Shown here in pieces: positions 15,565 to 23,562 of a stretch of DNA of 23,573 nucleotides. Each line of letters begins with the position of its first letter. Position 1 is the stretch's first letter. The translations under genes were made by a program, and so were the position numbers. The stretch is from an uncultured Pseudomonadaceae bacterium (GTDB taxonomy: Bacteria; Pseudomonadota; Gammaproteobacteria; Pseudomonadales; Pseudomonadaceae). Location of the stretch: the NCBI GenBank assembly GCA_947630465.1, contig CANRHT010000004.1, forward strand, positions 1 to 23,573, read 5' to 3'. A model generated the notes under the pieces. The model had not been told where the DNA came from, did not search any database, and saw only the letters and a program-made list of their open reading frames with translations.

Positions 15565-15719
15565 CAAGCTCTGCCTCCTGTCATACGCATTTGAGATCTG
15601 CCTGCGCAATGCAGTAGCAAACAGTGCAGCTGAATATTGCATGCACGCAGCACATTAAGCACCCGATATACCCCGCTCATACACCCTATGCTCAATAGTG
15701 TGTTACAACACAATAAAAA

Positions 15720-15751
15720 AATGCATTGCTGCCCTACAGTAAAATGCATTG
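15720..15751. repeat. Two AATGCATTG direct repeats 23 bases apart
   Basis: AATGCATTG occurs at 15720-15728 and 15743-15751; each contains the palindrome AATGCATT. A start-to-start distance of 23 bases is about two helical turns, and the second copy overlaps the possible -35 of the chemoreceptor gene. This suggests a two-site operator, but no regulator is known. Confidence 0.35.
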
Positions 15752-15841
15752 AAGTCGATACAGCACATATCTATTACATAATAACAATCACCCTCTGCGC
15801 TCTATAAGCCATGCATGGGTGTAGCACGGGGATTATTCAGC

Positions 15842-17446
15842 ATGAGACAAGGCATATCTAATATTATCCAGAGCGTGCTACGCGGTATTGGCATTCGCAG
15901 TATTGATAAACAGTTTCTCTTTTCCTATAGCTTAATCGCGATCTTTACTTCAGCCGTTGCCATCCACTTAATCTTATCTTTTGGTAACGACGCCGCTGAT
16001 ATTAACGTGGCTGGAGCCCAGCGCATGCTCAGTCAAAAAGTAGCCAAAGAAGCGCTACTCGCTGGCCAAGGCTTAGGCTCGAAAGAAGGGGTGCAGACCA
16101 CCATCACACAATTTGAAAACGCTCATCAGTCATTACTCAAGGGCAATGCACAGCTCGGTGTTTCTGCGGTAGCTGACCCAAAAATCGTCAACCAATTACA
16201 GCAAGTCGAACGCCTGTGGATAGATTATAAACACGCCATTCTGAGCTATGTCGATAACCCTCGCAGCCAGCAACACCTGCAAGAACTGCATGAGCGCTCA
16301 CCTATCATCCTCAAAGAAATGAACGCTGCAGTACTGATGATGGAAGCACAAGCCACCAGCGATGGGCGCACCCAAGTCTTACTGGCTGCAGCTGCGTCAG
16401 TGATTGTGTTAATCCTGGTCACTCTAGGCCGCATGTTCGGTATGACAGTGCTGATGAACCAAGTGAGTTACCTGCAAGAGCACTTAGAGGCTGTCGGCGA
16501 TGGTGACTTTTCCAGAAGTTTACCCTTGGATAATCCCGATAACGAAGTCGGTAAAATGTTCGCCGCTTATAACAATATGATCATGCATGTCAGTGAAATC
16601 ATTATGGGTGTGAGCCGTTCCAGCTCTGACGTCAACAGCACGATTGAAAACATTACCCAGCGCCTAAAAGACACCGTACAAGGGGTTGAACGCCAGCATT
16701 TAGAAATTGATCAAGTGGCCACCGCCATGAATGAAATGGCCGCCACCGTGCAAGAAGTTGCACAAAATACCGTACAAACAGCCGACTCAGCCAAACAAGC
16801 GCATGAAGAAGCCCTTCATGGTCGCACCGTGGTCACTCATAGCATTAGTAGTATTAGCGCCCTCGCTCAACAAGTTGAAGAGGCTGTGCAGGTGATGTCA
16901 CTGCTGCAACAAGATAGTCATGAAGTGGGTCAAGTCATGGGCGTGATCAGCAGCATTGCCGAGCAGACCAACTTATTAGCCCTGAACGCGGCGATTGAGG
17001 CGGCGCGCGCCGGCGAACAAGGCCGCGGCTTTGCTGTGGTAGCCGATGAAGTGCGCAGCCTCGCGCAGCGCACGCAGCAATCAACCGAAGACATTCGCAT
17101 CATTATTGAACGCCTACAAGCCCAATCCAGTAAAGCAACCGACATGATGCAAGACAGCCAAGAGCGTGCGAACTCAGCAGTAACAGCCACTGCCGAGGCC
17201 GATACCGTGCTGAATCGTATTGTTGATTCAGTCAGCATGATCACTGATATGAGTACACAAATTGCTACGGCTGCCGAAGAGCAAAGCCAAGTCGCCATGG
17301 CGATGGATGAATCCATTACCAATATTACCGGTATCGCGGAACAAACGATGCAAGACGCATCAGACACCGTCATCGCCACAGAACAAGTGCACAGCCATAT
17401 GGGTGATTTACGCAACTTGGTCGCACGTTTTCGTGCCCATACTTAG
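15842..17446 (+). CDS. Methyl-accepting chemotaxis protein with PilJ-type (nitrate sensor-like) ligand domain
   Basis: Transmembrane chemoreceptor of 534 residues. The start at 15842 (GGGGA upstream) is preferred over an ATG at 15815 lacking a site. Layout: TM1 about residues 25-46, periplasmic PilJ-type domain 47-176, TM2 177-197, HAMP about 198-255, then the cytoplasmic signalling hairpin. The hairpin tip is intact ([51 protein letters not shown]). The ligand domain begins [17 protein letters not shown], the helix-1 motif of NarX and McpN that carries the nitrate-binding arginine (R61 here). It is therefore likely a nitrate receptor like PAO1 McpN. There is no C-terminal CheR/CheB pentapeptide. 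No other chemotaxis gene is adjacent. Ligand assignment is inference. Confidence 0.92.
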   Translation: MRQGISNIIQSVLRGIGIRSIDKQFLFSYSLIAIFTSAVAIHLILSFGNDAADINVAGAQRMLSQKVAKEALLAGQGLGSKEGVQTTITQFENAHQSLLKGNAQLGVSAVADPKIVNQLQQVERLWIDYKHAILSYVDNPRSQQHLQELHERSPIILKEMNAAVLMMEAQATSDGRTQVLLAAAASVIVLILVTLGRMFGMTVLMNQVSYLQEHLEAVGDGDFSRSLPLDNPDNEVGKMFAAYNNMIMHVSEIIMGVSRSSSDVNSTIENITQRLKDTVQGVERQHLEIDQVATAMNEMAATVQEVAQNTVQTADSAKQAHEEALHGRTVVTHSISSISALAQQVEEAVQVMSLLQQDSHEVGQVMGVISSIAEQTNLLALNAAIEAARAGEQGRGFAVVADEVRSLAQRTQQSTEDIRIIIERLQAQSSKATDMMQDSQERANSAVTATAEADTVLNRIVDSVSMITDMSTQIATAAEEQSQVAMAMDESITNITGIAEQTMQDASDTVIATEQVHSHMGDLRNLVARFRAHT

Positions 17447-17516
17447 CGGCAAATCAACGCTCAACACGCGCAGCAACACAAACCACAACTGCGCGTATTG
17501 AGCATCAATGAGGCAT

Positions 17517-17552
17517 AAAAAAACGGCGCTACTTAATGTGCGCCGTTTTTTT
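17517..17552. terminator. Strong bidirectional Rho-independent terminator
   Basis: AAAAAAACGGCGC / GCGCCGTTTTTTT: a 13-bp perfect stem whose GC core (ACGGCGC) is flanked by A7 and T7, with a 10-base loop. It serves the chemoreceptor gene on the plus strand and the convergent tmm gene on the minus strand, whose stop lies at 17573. Confidence 0.92.
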
Positions 17553-17572
17553 CAATATCGCCACCCTGTGAT

Positions 17573-18958
17573 CTAGCTGGCTTTATCGTTTCGTTTATCT
17601 TTTTTAGTCAGCGTTAAATTTAAAAAGTGTTCTAACGAGTCATCCAAAATATCCAACCATGGCTCAGGTAACTGAGGTGCTAAGGTATCCGTCAATGTTG
17701 AACGGTAGGCCTTTTCTCTAAAGCCCATAATATTGTCTAACTTATCTTTTTGCCATTGTTTGAGAATATCGCCCTGCTTTTCTACCGCAAACTCAGGGTA
17801 ATCCGTCGCATTGGTTAAATCGCGAATATAGGCCGCTTGAAAATCAATATCGCCTTCTACATTCTGTACCTGTTCGTACTTATCCAACCACTGCTTCTCA
17901 TCGGCTTCACGCACAGACAGTTCAGGCAGTTGAATTTGATCCAAGATCACATCACGCACATACCAAGCTTGAGCATCAAACATGTTGAAAGTGAAATACT
18001 GATCTTGCATGCCTAAATAAATCAGCTGTGGATTAGGCTGCCAGAAAATACCTTTATACAAGTTCGCTGGATACAAACAGTTGTGCGTTTGTAAGCGCAA
18101 TTCATCAGGCAGGAACGGGAAGTGGAATAAATACCCCGTACACATAATCACTGCATCAAAACGCTGACTGCTGCCATCGGCAAAATGCGCAACTTCACCC
18201 TCAAAACGGGTAATCACGGGTACTTCTTTAATACCCTCTGGCCACTCATAGCCCAGCGCTGTGCTGCGATAGCTAATGGTGACTGAGTTGGTGCCGTACT
18301 TGTAGCACTGAGTACCGATATCTTCAGCCGAGTAGCTGCTACCCACCAATAAAATATCTTTACCTTTGAACTCTAACGCATCACGGAAATCGTGCGCATG
18401 CATCACGCGTCCTGGAAACTCTTCCAGACCTTCAAAGTAAGGCATGTTTGGCGTTGAGAAGTGACCGGTGGCCACTACCACGTAATCAAACTCATTGGTT
18501 TCCTGTTCGCCGGTTTTATGGTTCATCACGGTGACAGTAAAGAGTTTGGTTTCTTCGTCAAAGGTCACCCAACGTACCGGGCACTCAAAGCGAATGTATT
18601 TGCGGATATCTTGCTTGTTGATACGACCCATAATGTAGTCTTTAAGGACTTCACGTGGCGGGTACGATGGAATGGGCTGACCGAAATGCTCTTCAAACGA
18701 ATAATCAGCAAACTCTAAACATTCTTTAGGTCCGTTAGACCACAGGTAGCGGTACATACTGCCATGTACGGGTTCACCATTGCGGTCTAACCCGGTGCGC
18801 CATGTGTAGTTCCACATGCCACCAATATCATTCTGTTTCTCGTAGCAAATAATCTCTGGTAAATCTTTAACACCTGCTAAACGAGCCGCTTCAAATGCGC
18901 GTAACTGCGCTAAACCACTTGGACCTGCACCTAAAATCGCTATCTTTTTCTTATTCAA
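17573..18958 (-). CDS. tmm: Trimethylamine monooxygenase (flavin-containing, Tmm type)
   Basis: NADPH/FAD-dependent enzyme oxidising trimethylamine to its N-oxide; relatives also turn indole into indigo. It has 461 residues. Motifs: FAD fold GAGPSG (10-15), family stretch HGSMYRYLWSNGPKECLEFA with active-site Asn75, the FMO signature FPGRVMHAHDF (181-191), NADPH fold VGSSYSAED (205-213), and CTGY (273-276). Similarity to Ruegeria and Methylophaga Tmm runs along the whole length from memory (NYTWRTGLDRNGEPVH, FNMFDAQAWYVRDVI). No tdm, gmaS or methylamine genes, and no transporter, are adjacent. A 9-bp inverted repeat flanks its promoter. Well supported as Tmm; the substrate in this organism may differ. 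Confidence 0.9.
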   Translation of the reverse strand: MNKKKIAILGAGPSGLAQLRAFEAARLAGVKDLPEIICYEKQNDIGGMWNYTWRTGLDRNGEPVHGSMYRYLWSNGPKECLEFADYSFEEHFGQPIPSYPPREVLKDYIMGRINKQDIRKYIRFECPVRWVTFDEETKLFTVTVMNHKTGEQETNEFDYVVVATGHFSTPNMPYFEGLEEFPGRVMHAHDFRDALEFKGKDILLVGSSYSAEDIGTQCYKYGTNSVTISYRSTALGYEWPEGIKEVPVITRFEGEVAHFADGSSQRFDAVIMCTGYLFHFPFLPDELRLQTHNCLYPANLYKGIFWQPNPQLIYLGMQDQYFTFNMFDAQAWYVRDVILDQIQLPELSVREADEKQWLDKYEQVQNVEGDIDFQAAYIRDLTNATDYPEFAVEKQGDILKQWQKDKLDNIMGFREKAYRSTLTDTLAPQLPEPWLDILDDSLEHFLNLTLTKKDKRNDKAS

Positions 18959-18970
18959 AATATACTCCTA

Positions 18971-19011
18971 CCAATTAACTTGCCTCTATTGTAACATTTT
19001 TTGTTAATTGG
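18971..19011 (-). promoter_or_regulatory. Candidate promoter and operator of tmm
   Basis: CCAATTAAC (18971-18979) and GTTAATTGG (19003-19011) are perfect 9-bp inverted arms, with centres 32 bases apart (about three turns). Between them, on the minus strand, is TACAAT (18993-18988), a good -10 with no matching -35 (AAACAC at the expected place). A third TAAC/GTTA element lies in the spacer. TAGGAG precedes the ATG at 18958. Geometry suits a dimeric or looping regulator; a weak -35 suggests activator dependence. Confidence 0.55.
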
Positions 19012-19056
19012 TGTTTTTGTGACCATAAATCAAGTATTAAGCATAAAAAAATGACA

Positions 19057-19072
19057 TACGACAGGCGTCGTA
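19057..19072 (-). repeat. Short GC hairpin upstream of tmm
   Basis: TACGAC and GTCGTA pair perfectly around the loop GCCT (minus strand), and T7 follows seven bases later on the minus strand. It could be a weak terminator for transcription arriving from the acetylation genes, or part of the tmm control region. Confidence 0.35.
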
Positions 19073-19094
19073 CAGCATCCACACACTCACTGCC

Positions 19095-19124
19095 GCTTTA
19101 TTCGCACGCCTGCACGAATAAAGC
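19095..19124 (-). terminator. Hairpin after the peptidoglycan O-acetylation genes
   Basis: GCTTTATTCG and CGAATAAAGC form a perfect 10-bp stem with a 10-base loop, nine bases past the ape1-like stop codon. There is no long T-run, so termination efficiency is unclear; it is probably the 3' end of the minus-strand operon. Confidence 0.5.
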
Positions 19125-19132
19125 ATGATGGG

Positions 19133-20407
19133 CTAGGGAGCAACGCCCTGCAGATGATTTTCAAGATCTTCATACAACGCATGGGCGCTGAGCGCGTACC
19201 CTTCAGCACTAAAATGTACCCCATCTTTTTGCGCTAAACCTTGTGCCTGCCACTCAGGAAAACTACAAGCACCGCCCATCATCGCTTGCCAGTCCCAAAA
19301 TAAGAGCTGTTGTTCACGCGCGACTTTGCGCTGGATGGCTTGCACGTGACTCAGTTGCGCCGGACGACGACTCTGACAACTGTGCTCAGCCGCATGCTTA
19401 ATCACATCAGGTGCACCAATCATCAGTAGCGCGGCCTGGGGTTGCTGTGCACGCAAGTCCTCGATATGCCGGGTTAAGCTGGCGTAATAGTGATCGCCAT
19501 CGAGGTCATCATTAAAAGCTTCGTTGGTGCCATAAGCGAGAATCAGCAGATCAGGCTGCAATGCTTGTAATGGCGATTGCCAGCCTTGCCCCCACTTATC
19601 GAGCATGTGAATGGTTGCACCATTGATACCTAAACTGCTGAGCAATACGCCGGGCTGGTTATTTTCAACCAACCAACCGCCTAACTGTGGATAAGTGTCC
19701 GCAATTGTTTCCAGCTCCAGCGGCAACCGCAGTTGTTGTGCTGCAGACCATTGCCAATCATCCGTAGCCGGCCAAGTAACTGACTGCTGATTAATCAGCA
19801 CGCTGACAGGCTCCGGGCTGTAATACAGAGCCCGTACGCGCAAAGGCGTGGCCTCAGGCGTGTAATGCGCCAACTGCACTCGGCTACCGCTACGCAACGG
19901 CTGCAAGACAAAGCCACCGGGCGCAAAGTTAGCATGGGTTTGCAGACGGCTGCTGGTCAGCTCCCAATCTTTTGCGGCCACTTCGCCAAGCTTTAACGCG
20001 CCACTGCGCTGCCCACGAATACGCGCAGGCGGCACCCAGCCCGGCCCCGCATTGCCATAACGCTGCTGCAAAGCCTTGCGTAAGCTGCCGGTAAAAAAAT
20101 CAGCCGCGGTATGCGAATCACCCAATTGAATAATATGACTGCTCTGCTGCCCAGCGCGTAATTGCTGAGCAACACGCTCAAGTCGTGCTTCACCATAATC
20201 GGTTAAAGAACCGCTGCTATAGCTGCGCACTTCAGGTACAAGCGCTACTGGCGGCGGCTCGACTTTTTGCGCGGGCGGCTGCGTGCAACTGGTTAACAGC
20301 AAGGCAGCACTCAGCCACACACCACGGCTCGCCAAGCGACTGCGCACCGCGCGAGTTAACGCAGGCAATAAACTAATTAAGCGTATGTGCGGTGGGCGCT
20401 GTGTCAT
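19133..20407 (-). CDS. ape1: Ape1-type SGNH esterase lipoprotein, probable peptidoglycan O-acetylesterase
   Basis: Predicted to remove O-acetyl groups from MurNAc of peptidoglycan. It has 424 residues starting at ATG 20407, 35 bases inside the upstream gene; a longer frame exists but is not family-like. The N-terminus is basic, then hydrophobic, with lipobox LLTS-C41, so a lipoprotein is expected. Block I is HIIQLGDSHTAADFFTG (Ser98), block III AYGTNEAFN (Asn295), block V KDGVHFSAEGY (Asp395, His398). The insert after block I (GNAGPGWVPPARIRGQR) resembles Neisseria Ape1 from memory. About 160 residues of beta-rich sequence between blocks I and III fit the CBM35-like insert of Ape1. It is the last gene after patA and patB. 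PatB-like acetyltransferase activity is the main alternative. Confidence 0.8.
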   Translation of the reverse strand: MTQRPPHIRLISLLPALTRAVRSRLASRGVWLSAALLLTSCTQPPAQKVEPPPVALVPEVRSYSSGSLTDYGEARLERVAQQLRAGQQSSHIIQLGDSHTAADFFTGSLRKALQQRYGNAGPGWVPPARIRGQRSGALKLGEVAAKDWELTSSRLQTHANFAPGGFVLQPLRSGSRVQLAHYTPEATPLRVRALYYSPEPVSVLINQQSVTWPATDDWQWSAAQQLRLPLELETIADTYPQLGGWLVENNQPGVLLSSLGINGATIHMLDKWGQGWQSPLQALQPDLLILAYGTNEAFNDDLDGDHYYASLTRHIEDLRAQQPQAALLMIGAPDVIKHAAEHSCQSRRPAQLSHVQAIQRKVAREQQLLFWDWQAMMGGACSFPEWQAQGLAQKDGVHFSAEGYALSAHALYEDLENHLQGVAP

Positions 20408-21437
20408 GTTGAGCCTGCTGTTCTGGAATAAAAGTAATACGATCAAATAAGGCATCAGCCAATGTACGCTGACCTGCGAGGGTAAAATGAATGCCGTCAC
20501 CGGAGCGCATTTTTTGCTTGAGACTGCCATCGCCCATGTAGTCAGAATAGGTCGCTTCAGGGTACTGAAACACCTGATTGGCCGAGAGAAACACCTCTCC
20601 CGCCTGCAACACTTCTGATTCATATAAACCGTTGAGATAAGCCACTTGCTCAGAGAGTTTTTTGCGCCGCATATTGGGCGAGCTGATCCAAATCAGATCA
20701 ACATTACGGCTTTGTGCGCTGCTAATGATGTCACGAATACGACTGCGATACAGTTCCTCCCACTCAGCGCTGGCATAACGCAGGTATTTACCGCCCTGAC
20801 CAGAAGGCATATCCCAAGGGTCATTGGGTCCTAAAAAAATTGCCAACACTTTAATATCAGGGTGCTTATTTAAGGTCTGCATAATGGTCGCCGGCCAGTT
20901 GAAGGATCCGGGATACGCCAGACCCGTACTTTGTCGACTGAGATCCAAACTGCTCACGCCATACTCACGACGCAAGCGCGCAGCAAGGTGCGGCGCCACG
21001 CCTTGCATCATCGAATCACCGGCAAAAAACACACGCTGCCCCGCACTGATTTGTGCATGAGGTTTAAAGGCGGCAACGGGCGGCAGGTTGACCACTTCCG
21101 GCACTTGAGCGCTTACACTGACACGACCATCAACGGGCGCGAAGCACTGGCAACCCGTCTCAGCCTGCGCATCGCTAGCAAGCACTGCCGCGACAGCAAC
21201 ACCCGTAGATTGCCCGCTGAGCTCCAGCCAAAAACTCTCTAATGCTTTAGCGCTAGCCGCATGCACACGACCACCCGCCTGCCAAACAGGTACCGTGCTC
21301 AGCGGCTGCCAAGGTGGCGGACGGTGATAGCTTTGCTGCCAAAAGGTTGCTAAAGAATCTTGATGCATCCACGTCAATAAGGTGCCCGCACACACAAACA
21401 CATAACAACTGAGCAGGAGTTTTTTTAAGTTGCGCAT
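20373..21437 (-). CDS. patB: PatB-type peptidoglycan O-acetyltransferase (SGNH, DUF459)
   Basis: Predicted to transfer acetyl groups to the C6 hydroxyl of MurNAc in the periplasm. It has 354 residues with an N-terminal membrane anchor (LLLSCYVFVCAGTLLTW). Catalytic blocks: FFAGDSMMQGVAPHL with Ser142, FLGPNDPWDM with Asn205, and GDGIHFTLAG with Asp314 and His317. The Ser to Asp distance (172) and Asp to His spacing (3) match NgPatB (Ser133, Asp302, His305) as I remember it. The DLSRQSTGLAYPGSFNWP stretch is typical of DUF459 members. It starts three bases after the patA stop and overlaps the esterase gene by 35 bases, so all three are one transcript. Acetyltransferase rather than esterase is inferred from family and position. 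Confidence 0.82.
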   Translation of the reverse strand: MRNLKKLLLSCYVFVCAGTLLTWMHQDSLATFWQQSYHRPPPWQPLSTVPVWQAGGRVHAASAKALESFWLELSGQSTGVAVAAVLASDAQAETGCQCFAPVDGRVSVSAQVPEVVNLPPVAAFKPHAQISAGQRVFFAGDSMMQGVAPHLAARLRREYGVSSLDLSRQSTGLAYPGSFNWPATIMQTLNKHPDIKVLAIFLGPNDPWDMPSGQGGKYLRYASAEWEELYRSRIRDIISSAQSRNVDLIWISSPNMRRKKLSEQVAYLNGLYESEVLQAGEVFLSANQVFQYPEATYSDYMGDGSLKQKMRSGDGIHFTLAGQRTLADALFDRITFIPEQQAQHDTAPTAHTLN

Positions 21438-21440
21438 GAT

Positions 21441-22856
21441 TTAAAAACTCGCGTAAATAAAATTAGGCATGCCCGGTGGCGACAAACTAAAAGCCACACT
21501 CAATACCAGCGCCAACACAATAGGGTAATACCACCAGCGCGCCTGCTCACTGTAACGGTATAAACGCGCGGTCAGCTGCACCAACCATGGATAACTCAGA
21601 TACAAAAGCGCCAGCGCCAACAGCTCATACACATGCTGCGCCAGCACTGTGGCCAACTCCAGACTGCCAATCTGTTGCAGCATCAACAGGGCATGCGCAA
21701 GGCTATCGCTGCGGAAGAAAACCCACGCTAAACAGACAAAATTAAAACACAGCAAACGCATGATCTGGCGATACAACCAAGCGAACTGCGGTGTGTGCTG
21801 CTGGCTATCGGGCACAATCCGCTGCCACACATTCAGCACAACCACGCCCAGCCCATGCAAGGCTCCCCAAATCACAAAGGTCACAGCCGCGCCATGCCAC
21901 AACCCAGAAATCACCATTGCGAGCAGCACGTTCAGCTGCATACGCGCCCAGCCTTTACGGCCGCCGCCGAATGGGATGTAAATATAGTCACGAATAAACG
22001 TCGATAAACTGATATGCCAGCGCGCCCAAAATTCTTTTAAATCAGCAGCCAAATACGGTGCATTAAAGTTAACCGGTAAGCGAAAACCCAAGAACAAGGC
22101 AATGCCAGTGACTAAATCAGTATAGCCAGAAAAGTTAAAATAAATCGTCCAGGCATAGCCGTATACCGCCAATAAGTTCTGCCCAGCACTGTGTCCACTT
22201 GGATCGCTAAATACCGGATCAACCCAATTTTCAGCCAACCAAGCGCTGAACAAAAATAATTTGAGCATCGCCAGCGTGATTAAAAATAGCGCCCGTTTCG
22301 GCTCCAGCAAAATACGCTGCGGGTCTTGGATTTGCGGCATAAAATGGCTGGCACGATTGATCGGCCCCGCAATAATGCTCGGAAAAAAACTCAAATACAG
22401 CATCAGCTCGCTAAAACTCGCTTTGGCTAATTCCTTACGCTGCACTGACACCACATAGCTCACCGAGTGAAAGCTGTAGTACGACAATCCCACCGGCAGC
22501 AACAGACTCAGCACCGGCAACTCAACCTGCAGCCCAGCCGCGGCAAACGCTGCCTGAATTGATTCTTGAAAAAACGCATAATATTTAAACAAGACAAACA
22601 GGCTAATAATGCCAGTCGCCAACAGCAGATAAATCTGTTTGGCGTGCAACCAACGATCAGCATGCTGCGCCAGCACATAAATAAATAAACTGTAGCCCAG
22701 CAACAGCAGAGCAAATTGCAGATGAAATAAGGCAATCAGTGCATAACTAGCGGCTATTAAGAGTGCATTACGCAGCGCGCTACTCTTAAATGGCAGCCAG
22801 TACACACATAAGAACGCTGTAAAAACAGCCACAAACTCAAAGGATAAAAAGCTCAT
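21441..22856 (-). CDS. patA: MBOAT-family O-acyltransferase, PatA-like
   Basis: Inner-membrane acyltransferase predicted to move acetyl groups from the cytoplasm to the periplasm for PatB. The 471 residues are hydrophobic with about ten or more membrane segments. MBOAT landmarks: KYYAFF, LPVGLSYYSFHSVSYVV, FFPSIIAGPINRA, NFSGYTDLVTGIALFLGF, the signature EFWARWHISLSTFIRDYIYI with H281, and the catalytic His321 in ISGLWHGAAVTFVIWGALHG. AlgI is a paralogue with the same motifs, but no alginate genes (algJ, algF, algX) are present; the following PatB and Ape1-type genes point to peptidoglycan. The ATG at 22856 has no clear ribosome binding site. Confidence 0.85.
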   Translation of the reverse strand: MSFLSFEFVAVFTAFLCVYWLPFKSSALRNALLIAASYALIALFHLQFALLLLGYSLFIYVLAQHADRWLHAKQIYLLLATGIISLFVLFKYYAFFQESIQAAFAAAGLQVELPVLSLLLPVGLSYYSFHSVSYVVSVQRKELAKASFSELMLYLSFFPSIIAGPINRASHFMPQIQDPQRILLEPKRALFLITLAMLKLFLFSAWLAENWVDPVFSDPSGHSAGQNLLAVYGYAWTIYFNFSGYTDLVTGIALFLGFRLPVNFNAPYLAADLKEFWARWHISLSTFIRDYIYIPFGGGRKGWARMQLNVLLAMVISGLWHGAAVTFVIWGALHGLGVVVLNVWQRIVPDSQQHTPQFAWLYRQIMRLLCFNFVCLAWVFFRSDSLAHALLMLQQIGSLELATVLAQHVYELLALALLYLSYPWLVQLTARLYRYSEQARWWYYPIVLALVLSVAFSLSPPGMPNFIYASF

Positions 22857-23022
22857 ACTGATCGGCGATTCAGAAAAAAGCAGGATGATACCAGCCGTAC
22901 CTATAATTAGCTTATGCTTGTGCCATGTATTTGCCAGTATGCCGCTGCCCTACTGGGTCAACCCCTGCTGCGTTACACACTGCAACCCGACTCGCAACTG
23001 ACCCTTTTCTTAGGATGCCAAT

Positions 23023-23562
23023 ATGCCAAAACAGCCCTTACACACCCTCGTTCTTGGCGGCATCCGCTCCGGCAAAACCGGCTTCGCTGAAGCGCAGGCA
23101 CTGGCTCAGCAGCAGCCGGTGATCTATGTCGCTACCGCCACGGCAGGCGATGATGAAATGGCCAACAGAATCAGTCGTCACCAATCCATTCGGCCAGCAA
23201 CTTGGGGATTGGTGGAAGAGCCGCTGAATTTAGCTCAGGTATTAAGCGAGCATGGGCAACAGAGTCCAGCACCCTGCTTGTTAATTGATTGCATGAGTTT
23301 GTGGGTCAGCAACTTATTGCATGCGGGTACTGAGCAACTAAAAGCACAAAAACAGGCCTTTCTTGAGCAGGTTGCAGACTATCCAGGAGCTTTGATTATT
23401 GTCAGTAATGAAACAGGGCTCGGCACTATCGGCATGGATCCATTAACCCGTCAGTTTTGCGATGAGCTGGGCTGGCTCAATCAAGCTTTGGCGCAGCGTT
23501 GTCACAAGGTTGTCATGGTGCTGGCGGGTTTACCGCTGACCTTAAAAGACTCGATTGTTTAG
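23023..23562 (+). CDS. cobP: Adenosylcobinamide kinase / adenosylcobinamide-phosphate guanylyltransferase
   Basis: Bifunctional cobalamin enzyme (CobP/CobU) that phosphorylates adenosylcobinamide and then adds GMP. It has 179 residues, the usual length. The P-loop is GGIRSGKT (12-19). YVATATAGDDEMANRISRH carries the histidine (H53) equivalent to the guanylylated His46 of Salmonella CobU, followed by RPATW. LIDCMSLWVSNLL, VSNETGLGTIGMDPLTRQFCD and NQALAQRCHKVVMVLAGLPLTLK complete the signature. TTAGGA precedes the ATG at 23023. A GTG overlapping the stop by one base (23562) could start the next gene, probably another cobalamin gene, beyond the window. No cobalamin riboswitch is visible upstream. 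Confidence 0.95.
   Translation: MPKQPLHTLVLGGIRSGKTGFAEAQALAQQQPVIYVATATAGDDEMANRISRHQSIRPATWGLVEEPLNLAQVLSEHGQQSPAPCLLIDCMSLWVSNLLHAGTEQLKAQKQAFLEQVADYPGALIIVSNETGLGTIGMDPLTRQFCDELGWLNQALAQRCHKVVMVLAGLPLTLKDSIV

Larger units (their letters stand above)
15496..15841. other. Intergenic region with hairpin and repeats before the chemoreceptor gene
   Basis: About 350 bases. It contains the long hairpin at 15529-15564, the pair of AATGCATTG repeats at 15720-15751, and a possible promoter TTGAAG (15749-15754), 17 bases, TATTAC (15772-15777) for the chemoreceptor gene. No sigma-28 site with correct spacing and no RNA gene were found. Confidence 0.5.

Noticed and set aside
15740..15760. Sigma-28 (FliA) promoter for the chemoreceptor gene, from TAAA followed by CGATA.
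   Set aside because: TAAA and the GCCGATAA-like element are about five bases too close for the consensus spacing.
15815..15841. Upstream ATG at 15815 as the chemoreceptor start.
   Set aside because: No ribosome binding site there; GGGGA precedes the ATG at 15842, which also gives a normal basic N-terminus before TM1.
20408..20623. Longer N-terminus for the Ape1-like protein.
   Set aside because: The extra 72 residues are an out-of-frame reading of patB and precede a lipoprotein signal that must be N-terminal.
21441..22856. Alginate acetylation gene algI.
   Set aside because: MBOAT motifs are shared, but no algJ, algF or algX is adjacent; the downstream SGNH pair fits PatB and Ape1.
22857..23022. 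Possible cobalamin riboswitch upstream of cobP.
   Set aside because: Looked for the B12 box and conserved core; nothing matching is present and the spacer is short.
22914..23090. Short open frame (58 codons, beginning MLVPCICQYAAALL) overlapping the start of cobP, with TATAAT at 22902-22907 that could make it leaderless.
   Set aside because: No ribosome binding site, no -35 partner for the TATAAT, no family resemblance, and it runs 68 bases into cobP in another frame.
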